64,000 nt of DNA, taken from positions 248,001-312,000 of the forward strand of contig JAUIMM010002020.1 of NCBI GenBank assembly GCA_031769625.1, given 5' to 3'. Positions within the stretch are counted from its first letter, which is position 1. Every line of letters starts with the position of its first letter. The stretch comes from Taudactylus pleione (lineage: Eukaryota > Chordata > Amphibia > Anura > Myobatrachidae). The notes under the pieces are model-generated. The model saw only the letters and a program-made list of their open reading frames with translations, was not told where the DNA came from and made no database searches. The position numbers and the translations under genes are program-made. Shown here one piece after another: positions 40,250 through 52,700 of this stretch.

Positions 40250-42996
40250 TTTAAGAGAAAACAGCAAATGCACGTTTTAGGCCAAAATGTATTGAAAGCA
40301 ATGAAAACAACAAAAGCGCATACTTTGTGTTATCTCCTCTTGTAGCAAACACAGACAGCTCAAAATTTCACTGGATGTGTTGAAGACCAAGACCCACAAA
40401 TGTGATGTGAAATGGTTTTTCTCCCATGTTGTGTTTAAGAGAAAACAGCAATTGCTCGTTTTAGGCCAAAATGCATTGAAAGGAATGGAACCAACAAAAG
40501 CGCATACTTTGTGTTATCTCCTCTTGTAGCAAACACAGACAGCTCAAAATTTCACTGGATGTGTTGAAGACCAAGACCCACAAATGTGATGTGAAATGGT
40601 TTTTCTCCCATGTTGCATTTAAGAGAAAACAGCAATTGCACGTTTTAGGCCAAAATGCATTGAAAGCAATGGAAACAACAAAAGCGCATACTTTGTGTTA
40701 TCTCCTCTTGTAGCAAACACAGGCAGCTCAAAATTTCACTGGATGTGTTGAAGACCAAGACCAACAAATGTGATGTGAAATGGTTTTTCTCCCATGTTGC
40801 GTTTAAGAGAAAATAGCAAATGCACGTTTTAGGCCAAAATGCATTGAAAGCAATGGAAACAACAAAAGCGCATACGTTGTGTTATCTCCTCTTGTAGCAA
40901 ACACAGACAGCTCAAAATTTCACTGGATGTGTTGAAGACCAAGACCCACAAATGTGATGTGAAATGGTTTTTCTCCCATGTTGCGTTTAAGAGAAAACAG
41001 CAAATGCACGTTTTAGGCCAAAATGCATTGAAAGCAATGGAAACAACAAAAGCGCATACTTTGTGTTATCTTCTCTTGTAGCAAACACAGGCAGCTCAAA
41101 ATTTCACTGGATGTGTTGAAGACCAAGACCAACAAATGTGATGTGAAATGGTTTTTTCTCCCATGTTGCATTTAAGAGAAAACAGCAAATGCACGTTTTA
41201 GGCCAAAATGCTTTGAAAGTAATGGAAACAACAAAAGCGCATACTTTGTGTTATCTCCTCTTGTAGCAAACACAGGCAGCTCAAAATTTCACAGGATGTG
41301 TTGAAGACCAAGACCCACAAATGTGATGTGAAATGGTTTTTCTCCCATGTTGCGTTTAAGAGAAAACAGCAAATGCACGTTTTAGGCCAAAATGCATTGA
41401 AAGCAATGGAAACAACAAAAGCGCATACTTTGTGTTATCTGCTCTTGTAGCAAACACAGACAGCTCAAAATTTCACTGGATGTGTTGAAGACCAATACCC
41501 ACAAATGTGATGTGAAATGGTTTTTCTCCCATGTTGCGTTTAAGAGAAAACAGCAATTGCTCGTTTTAGGCCAAAATGCATTGAAAGCAATGGAAACAAG
41601 AAAAGCGCATACTTTGTGTTATCTCCTCTTGTAGCAAACACAGACAGCTCAAAATTTCACTGGATGTGTTGAAGACCAAGACCAACAAATGTGATGTGAA
41701 ATGGTTTTTCTCCCATGTTGCGTTTAAGAGAAAACAGCAAATGCACGTTTTAGGCCAAAATGCATTGAAAGCAATGAAAACAACAAAAGCGCATACTTTG
41801 TGTTATCTCCTCTTGTAGCAAACAAAGACAGCTCAAAATTTCACTGGATGTGTTGAAGACCAAGACCCACAAATGTGATGTGAAATGTTTTTTCTCCATG
41901 TTGCGTTTAAGAGAAAACAGCAAATGCACGTTTTAGGCCAAAATGCATTGAAAGCAATGGAAACAACAAAAGCGCATACAGCGCATACTTTGTGTTATCT
42001 CCTCTTGTAGCAAACACAGGCAGCTCAAAATTTCACTGGATGTGTTGAAGACCAAGACCCACAAATGTGATGTGAAATAGTTTTTTTTCCCATGTTGCGT
42101 TTAAGAGAAAACAGCAAATGCACGTTTTAGGCCAAAATGTATTGAAAGCAATGAAAACAACAAAAGCGCATACTTTGTGTTATCTCCTCTTGTAGCAAAC
42201 ACAGACAGGCTCAAAATTTCACTGGATGTGTTGAAGACCAAGACCCACAAATGTGATGTGAAATGGTTTTTCTCCCATGTTGTGTTTAAGAGAAAACAGC
42301 AATTGCTCGTTTTAGGCCAAAATGCATTGAAAGCAATGGAACCAACAAAAGCGCATACTTTGTGTTATCTCCTCTTGTAGCAAACACAGACAGCTCAAAA
42401 TTTCACTGGATGTGTTGAAGACCAAGACCCACAAATGTGATGTGAAATGGTTTTTCTCCCATGTTGCATTTAAGAGAAAACAGCAATTGCACGTTTTAGG
42501 CCAAAATGCATTGAAAGCAATGGAAACAACAAAAGCGCATACTTTGTGTTATCTCCTCTTGTAGCAAACACAGGCAGCTCAAAATTTCACTGGATGTGTT
42601 GAAGACCAAGACCAACAAATGTGATGTGAAATGGTTTTTCTCCCATGTTGCGTTTAAGAGAAAATAGCAAATGCACGTTTTAGGCCAAAATGCATTGAAA
42701 GCAATGGAAACAACAAAAGCGCATACGTTGTGTTATCTCCTCTTGTAGCAAACACAGACAGCTCAAAATTTCACTGGATGTGTTGAAGACCAAGACCCAC
42801 AAATGTGATGTGAAATGGTTTTTCTCCCATGTTGCGTTTAAGAGAAAACAGCAAATGCACGTTTTAGGCCAAAATGCATTGAAAGCAATGGAAACAACAA
42901 AAGCGCATACTTTGTGTTATCTTCTCTTGTAGCAAACACAGGCAGCTCAAAATTTCACTGGATGTGTTGAAGACCAAGACCAACAAATGTGATGTG
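40250..42996 (+). repeat. Repeated block pair offset by 10 monomers plus 11 bases
   Basis: About 40250-41145 and 42101-42996 match, with TTGTGTTTAAG at 40430 and 42281 and GAAAATAGC at 40810 and 42661, an offset of 1851 bases. The 11 bases beyond 10 x 184 are explained by indels between them: an extra T near 41152, the 9-bp insertion at 41973, a lost C near 41895, one extra base in the long T run near 42080, and an extra G near 42188 (CAGACAGGCTC). These five lie close together, making this the most indel-dense part of the window. Confidence 0.75.
41973..41981 (+). repeat. 9-bp internal insertion (193-bp monomer), copy c
   Basis: Same CGCATACAG insertion, but followed by GTGTTATC rather than GTGATATC. 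The preceding unit has lost a C (CTCCATG near 41895). The three copies mark one ancestral mutation spread by array rearrangement. Confidence 0.85.
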
Positions 42997-44218
42997 AAAT
43001 GGTTTTTCTCCCATGTTGCGTTTAAGAGAAAACAGCAAATGCTCGTTTTAGGCCAAAATGCATTGAAAGCAATGGAACAACAAAAGCGCATACTTTGTGA
43101 TATCTCCTCTTGTAGCAAACACAGGCAGCTCAACATTTCAATGGATGTCTTGAAGACCAAGACCCACAAATGTGATGTGAAATGGTTTTTCTCCCATGTT
43201 GCGTTTAAGAGAAAACAGCAAATGCACGTTTTAGGCCAAAATGCATTGAAAGCAATGGAAACAACAAAAGCGCATACTTTGTGTTATCTTCTCTTGTAGC
43301 AAACACAGGCAGCTCAAAATTTCACTGGATGTGTTGAAGACCAAGACCCACAAATGTGATGTGAAATGGTTTTTCTCCCATGTTGCGTTTAAGAGAAAAC
43401 AGCAAATGCACGTTTTAGGCCAAAATGCATTGAAAGCAATGGAAACAACAAAAGCGCATACTTTGTGTTATCTTCTCTTGTAGCAAACACAGACAGCTCA
43501 AAATTTCACTGGATGTGTTGAAGACCAAGACCAACAAATGTGATGTGAAATGGTTTTTCTCCCATGTTGCGTTTAAGAGAAAACAGCAAATGCACATTTT
43601 AGGCCAAAATGCTTTGAAAGCAATGGAAACAACAAAAGCGCATACTTTGTGTTATCTCCTCTTGTAGCAAACACAGACAGCTCAAAATTTCACTGGATGT
43701 GTTGAAGACCAATACCCACAAATGTGATGTGAAATGGTTTTTCTCCCATGTTGCGTTTAAGAGAAAACAGCAATTGCTCGTTTTAGGCAAAAATGCATTG
43801 AAAGCAATGGAACCAACAAAAGCGCATACTTTGTGTTATCTCCTCTTGTAGCAAACACAGACAGCTCAAAATTTCACTGGATGTCTTGAAGACCAAGACC
43901 CACAAATGTGATGTGAAATGGTTTTTCTCCCATGTTGCGTTTAAAAGAAAACAGCAATTGCTCGTTTTAGGCCAAAATGCATTGAAAGCAATGGAACAAC
44001 AAAAGCGCATACTTTGTGATATCTCCTCTTGTAGCAAACACAGGCAGCTCAAAATTTCACTGGATGTGTTGAAGACCAAGACCAACAAATGTGATGTGAA
44101 ATGGTTTTTCTCCCATGTTGCATTTAAGAGAAAACAGCAAATGCGCGTTTTAGGCCAAAATGCATTGAAAGCAATGGAAACAACAAAAGCGCATACTTTG
44201 TTTTATCTCCTCTTGTAG
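42864..44218 (+). repeat. Long-range duplicated block, left member
   Basis: This block and 57018-58556 share a run of units in the same order, including GCACATTTTAGG with TTTGAAAGC (about 43590/57744), GGCAAAAATG (43790/58128) and the 183-bp units followed by GTGATATC. The offset changes from 14154 to 14338 bases, a step of exactly one 184-bp unit, so the right member has gained one monomer or the left has lost one. Confidence 0.7.
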
Positions 44219-47200
44219 CAAACACAGGCAGCTCAAAATTTCACTGGATGTGTTGAAGACCAAGACCCACCAATGTGATGTGAAATGGTTTTTCTCCCAT
44301 GTTGCGTTTAAGAGAAAACAGCAAATGCATGTTTTAGGCCAAAATGCTTTGAAAGCAATGGAAACAACAAAAGCGCATACTTTGTGTTATCTCCACTTGT
44401 AGCAAACACAGACAGCTCAAAATTTCACTGGATGTGTTGAAGACCAATACCCACAAATGTGATGTGAAATGGTTTTTCTCCCATGTTGCGTTTAAGAGAA
44501 AACAGCAAATGCACGTTTTAGGCCAAAATGCATTGAAAGCAATGGAAACAACAAAAGCGCATACTTTGTGTTATCTCCTCTTGTAGCAAACACAGGCAGC
44601 TCAAAATTTCACTGGATGTGTTGAAGACCAATACCCACAAATGTGATGTGAAATGGTTTTTCTCCCATGTTGCCTTTAAGAGAAAACAGCAAATGCACGT
44701 TTTACGCCAAAATGCATTGAAAGCAATGGAAACAACAAAAGCTCATACGTTGTGTTATCTCCTCTTGTAGCAAACACAGACAGCTCAAAATTTCACTGGA
44801 TGTGTTGAAGACCAAGACCCACAAATGTGATGTGAAATGGTTTTTCTCCCATGTTGCGTTTAAGAGAAAACAGCAAATGCACGTTTTAGGCCAAAATGCA
44901 TTGAAAGCAATGGAAACAACAAAAGCGCATACTTTGTGTTATCTCCTCTTGTAGCAAACACAGACAGCTCAAAATTTTACTGGATTTGTTGAAGACCAAT
45001 ACCCACAAATGTGATGTGAAATGGTTTTTCTCCCATGTTGCGTTTAAGAGAAAACAGCAATTGCTCGTTTTAGGCCAAAATGCATTGAAAGCAATGGAAC
45101 AACAAAAGCGCATACTTTGTGATATCTCCTCTTGTAGCAAACACAGGCAGCTCAAAATTTCACTGGATGTGTTGAAGATGAAGACCAACAAATGTGATGT
45201 GAAATGGTTTTTCTCCCATGTTGCGTTTAAGAGAAAACAGCAAATGCACGTTTTAGGCCAAAATGCATTGAAAGCAATGGAAACAACAAAAGCGCATACT
45301 TTGTTTTATCTCCTCTTGTAGCAAACACAGGCAGCTCAAAATTTCACTGGATGTGTTGAAGACCAAGACCCACAAATGTGATGTGAAATGGTTTTTCTCC
45401 CATGTTGCGTTTAAGAGAAAACAGCAAATGCACGTTTTAGGCCAAAATGCATTGAAAGCAATGGAAACAACAAAAGCACATACTTTGTGTTATCTTCTCT
45501 TGTAGCAAACACAGGCAGCTCAAAATTTCACTGGATGTGTTGAAGACCAAGACCCACAAATGTGATGTGAAATGGTTTTTCTCCCATGTTGCGTTTAAGA
45601 GAAAACAGCAAATGCACGTTTTAGGCCAAAATGCATTGAAAGCAATGGAAACAACAAAAGCGCATACTTTGTGTTATCTTCTCTTGTAGCAAACACAGGC
45701 AGCTCAAAATTTCACTGGATGTGTTGAAGACCAAGACCCACAAATGTGATGTGAAATGGTTTTTCTCCCATGTTGCGTTTAAGAGAAAACAGCAAATGCA
45801 CGTTGTAGGCCAAAATGCATTGAAAGCAATGGAAACAACAAAAGCGCATACTTTGTGTTATCTTCTCTTGTAGCAAACACAGGCAGCTCAAAATTTCACT
45901 GGATGTGTTGAAGACCAAGACCAACAAATGTGATGTGAAATGGTTTTTCTCCCATGTTGCGTTTAAGAGAAAACAGCAAATGCACGTTTTAGGCCAAAAT
46001 GCATTGAAAGCAATGGAAACAACAAAAGCGCATACTTTGTGTTATCTCCTCTTGTAGCAAACACAGACAGCTCAAAATTTTACTGGATGTGTTGAAGACC
46101 AATACCCACAAATGTGATGTGAAATGGTTTTTCTCCCATGTTGCGTTTAAGAGAAAACAGCAATTGCTCGTTTTAGGCCAAAATGCATTGAAAGCAATGG
46201 AACAACAAAAGCGCATACTTTGTGATATCTCCTCTTGTAGCAAACACAGGCAGCTCAAAATTTCACTGGATGTGTTGAAGACGAAGACCAACAAATGTGA
46301 TGTGAAATGTTTTTTCTCCCATGTTGCGTTTAAGAGAAAACAGCAAATGCACGTTTTAGGCCAAAATGCATTGAAAGCAATGGAAACAGCAAAAGCGCAT
46401 ACTTTGTTTTATCTCCTCTTGTAGCAAACACAGGCAGCTCAAAATTTCACTGGATGTGTTGAAGACCAAGACCCACAAATGTGATGTGAAATGGTTTTTC
46501 TCCCATGTTGCGTTTAAGAGAAAACAGCAATTGCTCGTTTTAGGCCAAAATGCATTGAAAGCAATGGAAACAACAAAAGCTCATACGTTGTGTTATCTCC
46601 TCTTGTAGCAAACACAGACAGCTCAAAATTTCACTGGATGCGTTGAAGACCAAGACCCACAAATGTGATGTGAAATGGTTTTTCTCCCATGTTGCGTTTA
46701 AGAGAAAACAGCAAATGCACGTTTTAGGCCAAAATGCATTGAAAGCAATGGAAACAACAAAAGCGCATACTTTGTGTTATCTTCTCTTGTAGCAAACACA
46801 GGCAGCTCAAAATTTCACTGGATGTGTTGAAGACCAAGACCCACAAATGTGATGTGAAATGGTTTTTCTCCCATGTTGCGTTTAAGAGAAAACAGCAAAT
46901 GCACGTTTTAGGCCAAAATGCATTGAAAGCAATGGAAACAACAAAAGCGCATACTTTGTGTTATCTTCTCTTGTAGCAAACACAGGCAGCTCAAAATTTC
47001 ACTGGATGTGTTGAAGACAAAGACCCACAAATGTGATGTGAAATGGTTTTTCTCCCATGTTGCGTTTAAGAGAAAACAGCAAATGCACGTTTTAGGCCAA
47101 AATGCATTGAAAGCAATGGAAACAACAAAAGCGCATACTTTGTGTTATCTTCTCTTGTAGCAAACACAGGCAGCTCAAAATTTCACTGGATGTGTTGAAG

Positions 47201-47877
47201 ACCAAGACCAACAAATGTGATGTGAAATGGTTTTTCTCCCATGTTGCGTTTAAGAGAAAACAGCAAATGCACGTTTTAGGCCAAAATGCTTTGAAAGCAA
47301 TGGAAACAACAAAAGCGCATACTTTGTGTTATCTCCACTTGTAGCAAACACAGACAGCTCAAAATTTCACTGGATGTGTTGAAGACCAAGACCCACAAAT
47401 GTGATGTGAAATGGTTTTTCTCCCATGTTGCGTTTAAGAGAAAACAGCAAATGCACGTTTTAGGCCAAAATGCATTGAAAGCAATGGAAACAACAAAAGC
47501 GCATACTTTGTGTTATCTCCTCTTGTAGCAAACACAGACAGCTCAAAATTTCACTGGATGTGTTGAAGACCAATACCCACAAATGTGATGTGAAATGGTT
47601 TTTCTCCCATGTTGCGTTTAAGAGAAAACAGCAATTGCTCGTTTTAGGCCAAAATGCATTGAAAGCAATGGAACCAACAAAAGCGCATACTTTGTGTTAT
47701 CTCCTCTTGTAGCAAACACAGACAGCTCAACATTTCAATGGATGTCTTGAAGACCAAGACCCACAAATGTGATGTGAAATGGTTTTTCTCCCATGTTGCG
47801 TTTAAGAGAAAACAGCAATTGCTCGTTTTAGGCCAAAATGCATTGAAAGCAATGGAACAACAAAAGCGCATACTTTG
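44025..47877 (+). repeat. 21-monomer duplicated segment, left copy
   Basis: This segment corresponds to 49725-53943. Shared rare alleles are ATGCGCGTTTTAGG (44141/49841), GATTTGTTG (about 44983/50681), GAAGATGAAGACC (45174/50872), CGTTGTAGGCC (45801/51867) and GACGAAGACC (about 46281/52347). The offset starts at 5700, becomes 5698 after a 2-base deletion in the right copy near 50106, then 6066 after a two-monomer gain in the right copy. Confidence 0.8.
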
Positions 47878-49415
47878 TGATATCTCCTCTTGTAGCAAAC
47901 ACAGGCAGCTCAAAATTTCACTGGATGTGTTGAAGACGAAGACCAACAAATGTGATGTGAAATGTTTTTTCTCCCATGTTGCGTTTAAGAGAAAACAGCA
48001 AATGCACGTTTTAGGCCAAAATGCATTGAAAGCAATGGAAACAGCAAAAGCGCATACTTTGTTTTATCTCCTCTTGTAGCAAACACAGGCAGCTCAAAAT
48101 TTCACTGGATGTGTTGAAGACCAAGACCCACAAATGTGATGTGAAATGGTTTTTCTCCCATGTTGCGTTTAAGAGAAAACAGCAATTGCTCGTTTTAGGC
48201 CAAAATGCATTGAAAGCAATGGAAACAACAAAAGCTCATACGTTGTGTTATCTCCTCTTGTAGCAAACACAGACAGCTCAAAATTTCACTGGATGCGTTG
48301 AAGACCAAGACCCACAAATGTGATGTGAAATGGTTTTTCTCCCATGTTGCGTTTAAGAGAAAACAGCAAATGCACGTTTTAGGCCAAAATGCATTGAAAG
48401 CAATGGAAACAACAAAAGCGCATACTTTGTGTTATCTTCTCTTGTAGCAAACACAGGCAGCTCAAAATTTCACTGGATGTGTTGAAGACCAAGACCCACA
48501 AATGTGATGTGAAATGGTTTTTCTCCCATGTTGCGTTTAAGAGAAAACAGCAAATGCACGTTTTAGGCCAAAATGCATTGAAAGCAATGGAAACAACAAA
48601 AGCGCATACTTTGTGTTATCTTCTCTTGTAGCAAACACAGGCAGCTCAAAATTTCACTGGATGTGTTGAAGACAAAGACCCACAAATGTGATGTGAAATG
48701 GTTTTTCTCCCATGTTGCGTTTAAGAGAAAACAGCAAATGCACGTTTTAGGCCAAAATGCATTGAAAGCAATGGAAACAACAAAAGCGCATACTTTGTGT
48801 TATCTTCTCTTGTAGCAAACACAGGCAGCTCAAAATTTTACTGGATGTGTTGAAGACCAAGACCAACAAATGTGATGTGAAATGGTTTTTCTCCCATGTT
48901 GCGTTTAAGAGAAAACAGCAAATGCACGTTTTAGGCCAAAATGCTTTGAAAGCAATGGAAACAACAAAAGCGCATACTTTGTGTTATCTCCACTTGTAGC
49001 AAACACAGACAGCTCAAAATTTCACTGGATGTGTTGAAGACCAAGACCCACAAATGTGATGTGAAATGGTTTTTCTCCCATGTTGCGTTTAAGAGAAAAC
49101 AGCAAATGCACGTTTTAGGCCAAAATGCATTGAAAGCAATGGAAACAACAAAAGCGCATACTTTGTGTTATCTCCTCTTGTAGCAAACACAGACAGCTCA
49201 AAATTTCACTGGATGTGTTGAAGACCAATACCCACAAATGTGATGTGAAATGGTTTTTCTCCCATGTTGCGTTTAAGAGAAAACAGCAATTGCTCGTTTT
49301 AGGCCAAAATGCATTGAAAGCAATGGAACCAACAAAAGCGCATACTTTGTGTTATCTCCTCTTGTAGCAAACACAGACAGCTCAACATTTCAATGGATGT
49401 CTTGAAGACCAAGAC
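46106..49415 (+). repeat. Nine-monomer (1655-bp) tandem HOR
   Basis: Copy 1 is about 46106-47760 and copy 2 about 47761-49415. Markers repeat at exactly 1655 bases (9 x 184 minus the single 183-bp unit): GATGCGTTG (46641/48296), GACAAAGACCC (47016/48671), AACATTTCAATGG (47729/49384) and AAATGTTTTTTCTCCC (about 46305/47960). One noticed difference is TTCACTGG versus TTTACTGG near 47182/48837. A related but reduced arrangement lies at 52.3-53.8 kb and again at 55.0-56.4 kb. Confidence 0.8.
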
Positions 49416-49724
49416 CCACAAATGTGATGTGAAATGGTTTTTCTCCCATGTTGCGTTTAAGAGAAAACAGCAATTGCTCGTTTTAGGCCAAAATGCATTG
49501 AAAGCAATGGAACAACAAAAGCGCATACTTTGTGTTATCTCCTCTTGTAGCAAACACAGACAGCTCAAAATTTCACTGGATGTCTTGAAGACCAAGGCCC
49601 ACAAATGTGATGTGAAATGGTTTTTCTCCCATGTTGCGTTTAAGAGAAAACAGCAATTGCACGTTTTAGGCCAAAATGCATTGAAAGCAATTGAAACAAC
49701 AAAAGCGCATACTTTGTGTTATCT

Positions 49725-52700
49725 CCTCTTGTAGCAAACACAGGCAGCTCAAAATTTCACTGGATGTGTTGAAGACCAAGACCAACAAATGTGATGTGAA
49801 ATGGTTTTTCTCCCATGTTGCATTTAAGAGAAAACAGCAAATGCGCGTTTTAGGCCAAAATGCATTGAAAGCAATGGAAACAACAAAAGCGCATACTTTG
49901 TTTTATCTCCTCTTGTAGCAAACACAGGCAGCTCAAAATTTCACTGGATGTGTTGAAGACCAAGACCCACAAATGTGATGTGAAATGGTTTTTCTCCCAT
50001 GTTGCGTTTAAGAGAAAACAGCAAATGCACGTTTTAGGCCAAAATGCTTTGAAAGCAATGGAAACAACAAAAGCGCATACTTTGTGTTATCTCTACTTGT
50101 AGCAAACAGACAGCTCAAAATTTCACTGGATGTGTTGAAGACCAATACCCACAAATGTGATGTGAAATGGTTTTTCTCCCATGTTGCGTTTAAGAGAAAA
50201 CAGCAAATGCACGTTTTAGGCCAAAATGCATTGAAAGCAATGGAAACAACAAAAGCGCATACTTTGTGTTATCTCCTCTTGTAGCAAACACAGGCAGCTC
50301 AAAATTTCACTGGATGTGTTGAAGACCAATACCCACAAATGTGATGTGAAATGGTTTTTCTCCCATGTTGCCTTTAAGAGAAAACAGCAAATGCACGTTT
50401 TACGCCAAAATGCATTGAAAGCAATGGAAACAACAAAAGCTCATACGTTGTGTTATCTCCTCTTGTAGCAAACACAGACAGCTCAAAATTTCACTGGATG
50501 TGTTGAAGACCAAGACCCACAAATGTGATGTGAAATGGTTTTTCTCCCATGTTGCGTTTAAGAGAAAACAGCAAATGCACGTTTTAGGCCAAAATGCATT
50601 GAAAGCAATGGAAACAACAAAAGCGCATACTTTGTGTTATCTCCTCTTGTAGCAAACACAGACAGCTCAAAATTTTACTGGATTTGTTGAAGACCAATAC
50701 CCACAAATGTGATGTGAAATGGTTTTTCTCCCATGTTGCGTTTAAGAGAAAACAGCAATTGCTCGTTTTAGGCCAAAATGCATTGAAAGCAATGGAACAA
50801 CAAAAGCGCATACTTTGTGATATCTCCTCTTGTAGCAAACACAGGCAGCTCAAAATTTCACTGGATGTGTTGAAGATGAAGACCAACAAATGTGATGTGA
50901 AATGGTTTTTCTCCCATGTTGCGTTTAAGAGAAAACAGCAAATGCACGTTTTAGGCCAAAATGCATTGAAAGCAATGGAAACAACAAAAGCGCATACTTT
51001 GTTTTATCTCCTCTTGTAGCAAACACAGGCAGCTCAAAATTTCACTGGATGTGTTGAAGACCAAGACCCACAAATGTGATGTGAAATGGTTTTTCTCCCA
51101 TGTTGCGTTTAAGAGAAAACAGCAAATGCACGTTTTAGGCCAAAATGCATTGAAAGCAATGGAAACAACAAAAGCACATACTTTGTGTTATCTTCTCTTG
51201 TAGCAAACACAGGCAGCTCAAAATTTCACTGGATGTGTTGAAGACCAAGACCCACAAATGTGATGTGAAATGGTTTTTCTCCCATGTTGCGTTTAAGAGA
51301 AAACAGCAAATGCACGTTTTAGGCCAAAATGCATTGAAAGCAATGGAAACAACAAAAGCGCATACTTTGTGTTATCTTCTCTTGTAGCAAACACAGGCAG
51401 CTCAAAATTTCACTGGATGTGTTGAAGACCAAGACCCACAAATGTGATGTGAAATGGTTTTTCTCCCATGTTGCGTTTAAGAGAAAACAGCAAATGCATG
51501 TTTTAGGCCAAAATGCATTGAAAGCAATGGAAACAACGAAAGCTCATACGTTGTGTTATCTCCTCTTGTAGCAAACACAGACAGCTCAAAATTTCACTGG
51601 ATGTGTTGAAGACCAAGACCCACAAATGTGATGTGAAATGGTTTTTCTCCCATGTTGCGTTTAAGAGAAAACAGCAAATGCACGTTTTAGGCCAAAATGC
51701 ATTGAAAGCAATGGAAACAACAAAAGCGCATACTTTGTGTTATCTTCTCTTGTAGCAAACACAGGCAGCTCAAAATTTCACTGGATGTGTTGAAGACCAA
51801 GACCCACAAATGTGATGTGAAATGGTTTTTCTCCCATGTTGCGTTTAAGAGAAAACAGCAAATGCACGTTGTAGGCCAAAATGCATTGAAAGCAATGGAA
51901 ACAACAAAAGCGCATACTTTGTGTTATCTTCTCTTGTAGCAAACACAGGCAGCTCAAAATTTCACTGGATGTGTTGAAGACCAAGACCAACAAATGTGAT
52001 GTGAAATGGTTTTTCTCCCATGTTGCGTTTAAGAGAAAACAGCAAATGCACGTTTTAGGCCAAAATGCATTGAAAGCAATGGAAACAACAAAAGCGCATA
52101 CTTTGTGTTATCTCCTCTTGTAGCAAACACAGACAGCTCAAAATTTTACTGGATGTGTTGAAGACCAATACCCACAAATGTGATGTGAAATGGTTTTTCT
52201 CCCATGTTGCGTTTAAGAGAAAACAGCAATTGCTCGTTTTAGGCCAAAATGCATTGAAAGCAATGGAACAACAAAAGCGCATACTTTGTGATATCTCCTC
52301 TTGTAGCAAACACAGGCAGCTCAAAATTTCACTGGATGTGTTGAAGACGAAGACCAACAAATGTGATGTGAAATGTTTTTTCTCCCATGTTGCGTTTAAG
52401 AGAAAACAGCAAATGCACGTTTTAGGCCAAAATGCATTGAAAGCAATGGAAACAACAAAAGCGCATACTTTGTTTTATCTCCTCTTGTAGCAAACACAGG
52501 CAGCACAAAATTTCACTGGATGTGTTGAAGACCAAGACCCACAAATGTGATGTGAAATGGTTTTTCTCCCATGTTGCGTTTAAGAGAAAACAGCAATTGC
52601 TCGTTTTAGGCCAAAATGCATTGAAAGCAATGGAAACAACAAAAGCTCATACGTTGTGTTATCTCCTCTTGTAGCAAACACAGACAGCTCAAAATTTCAC

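Larger units (their letters stand above)
28200..42850 (+). repeat. Array domain II: mixed HOR blocks with private alleles
   Basis: Domain I blocks with AATTACACTGG followed by TTCTGTTATCTCCAC persist at about 29490, 33364 and 37054. They are interleaved with alleles not seen to the left: GAGAAAATAGCAAATGC (28464, 30856, 31780, 32327, 34728, 38416, 40810, 42661), TCTGCTCTTG (32034, 32586, 36275, 41438) and GACCTAGACCC (35223, 35591, 38913, 39281). It also holds all three monomers with a 9-bp internal duplication. I see no sequence break at either edge; the borders are changes in allele composition and are approximate. Confidence 0.7.

Noticed and set aside
42060..42110. Possible promoter or terminator at the long T run near 42080
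   Set aside because: It is the standard G/T run of the monomer altered by point changes and one extra base; no other signal is present.
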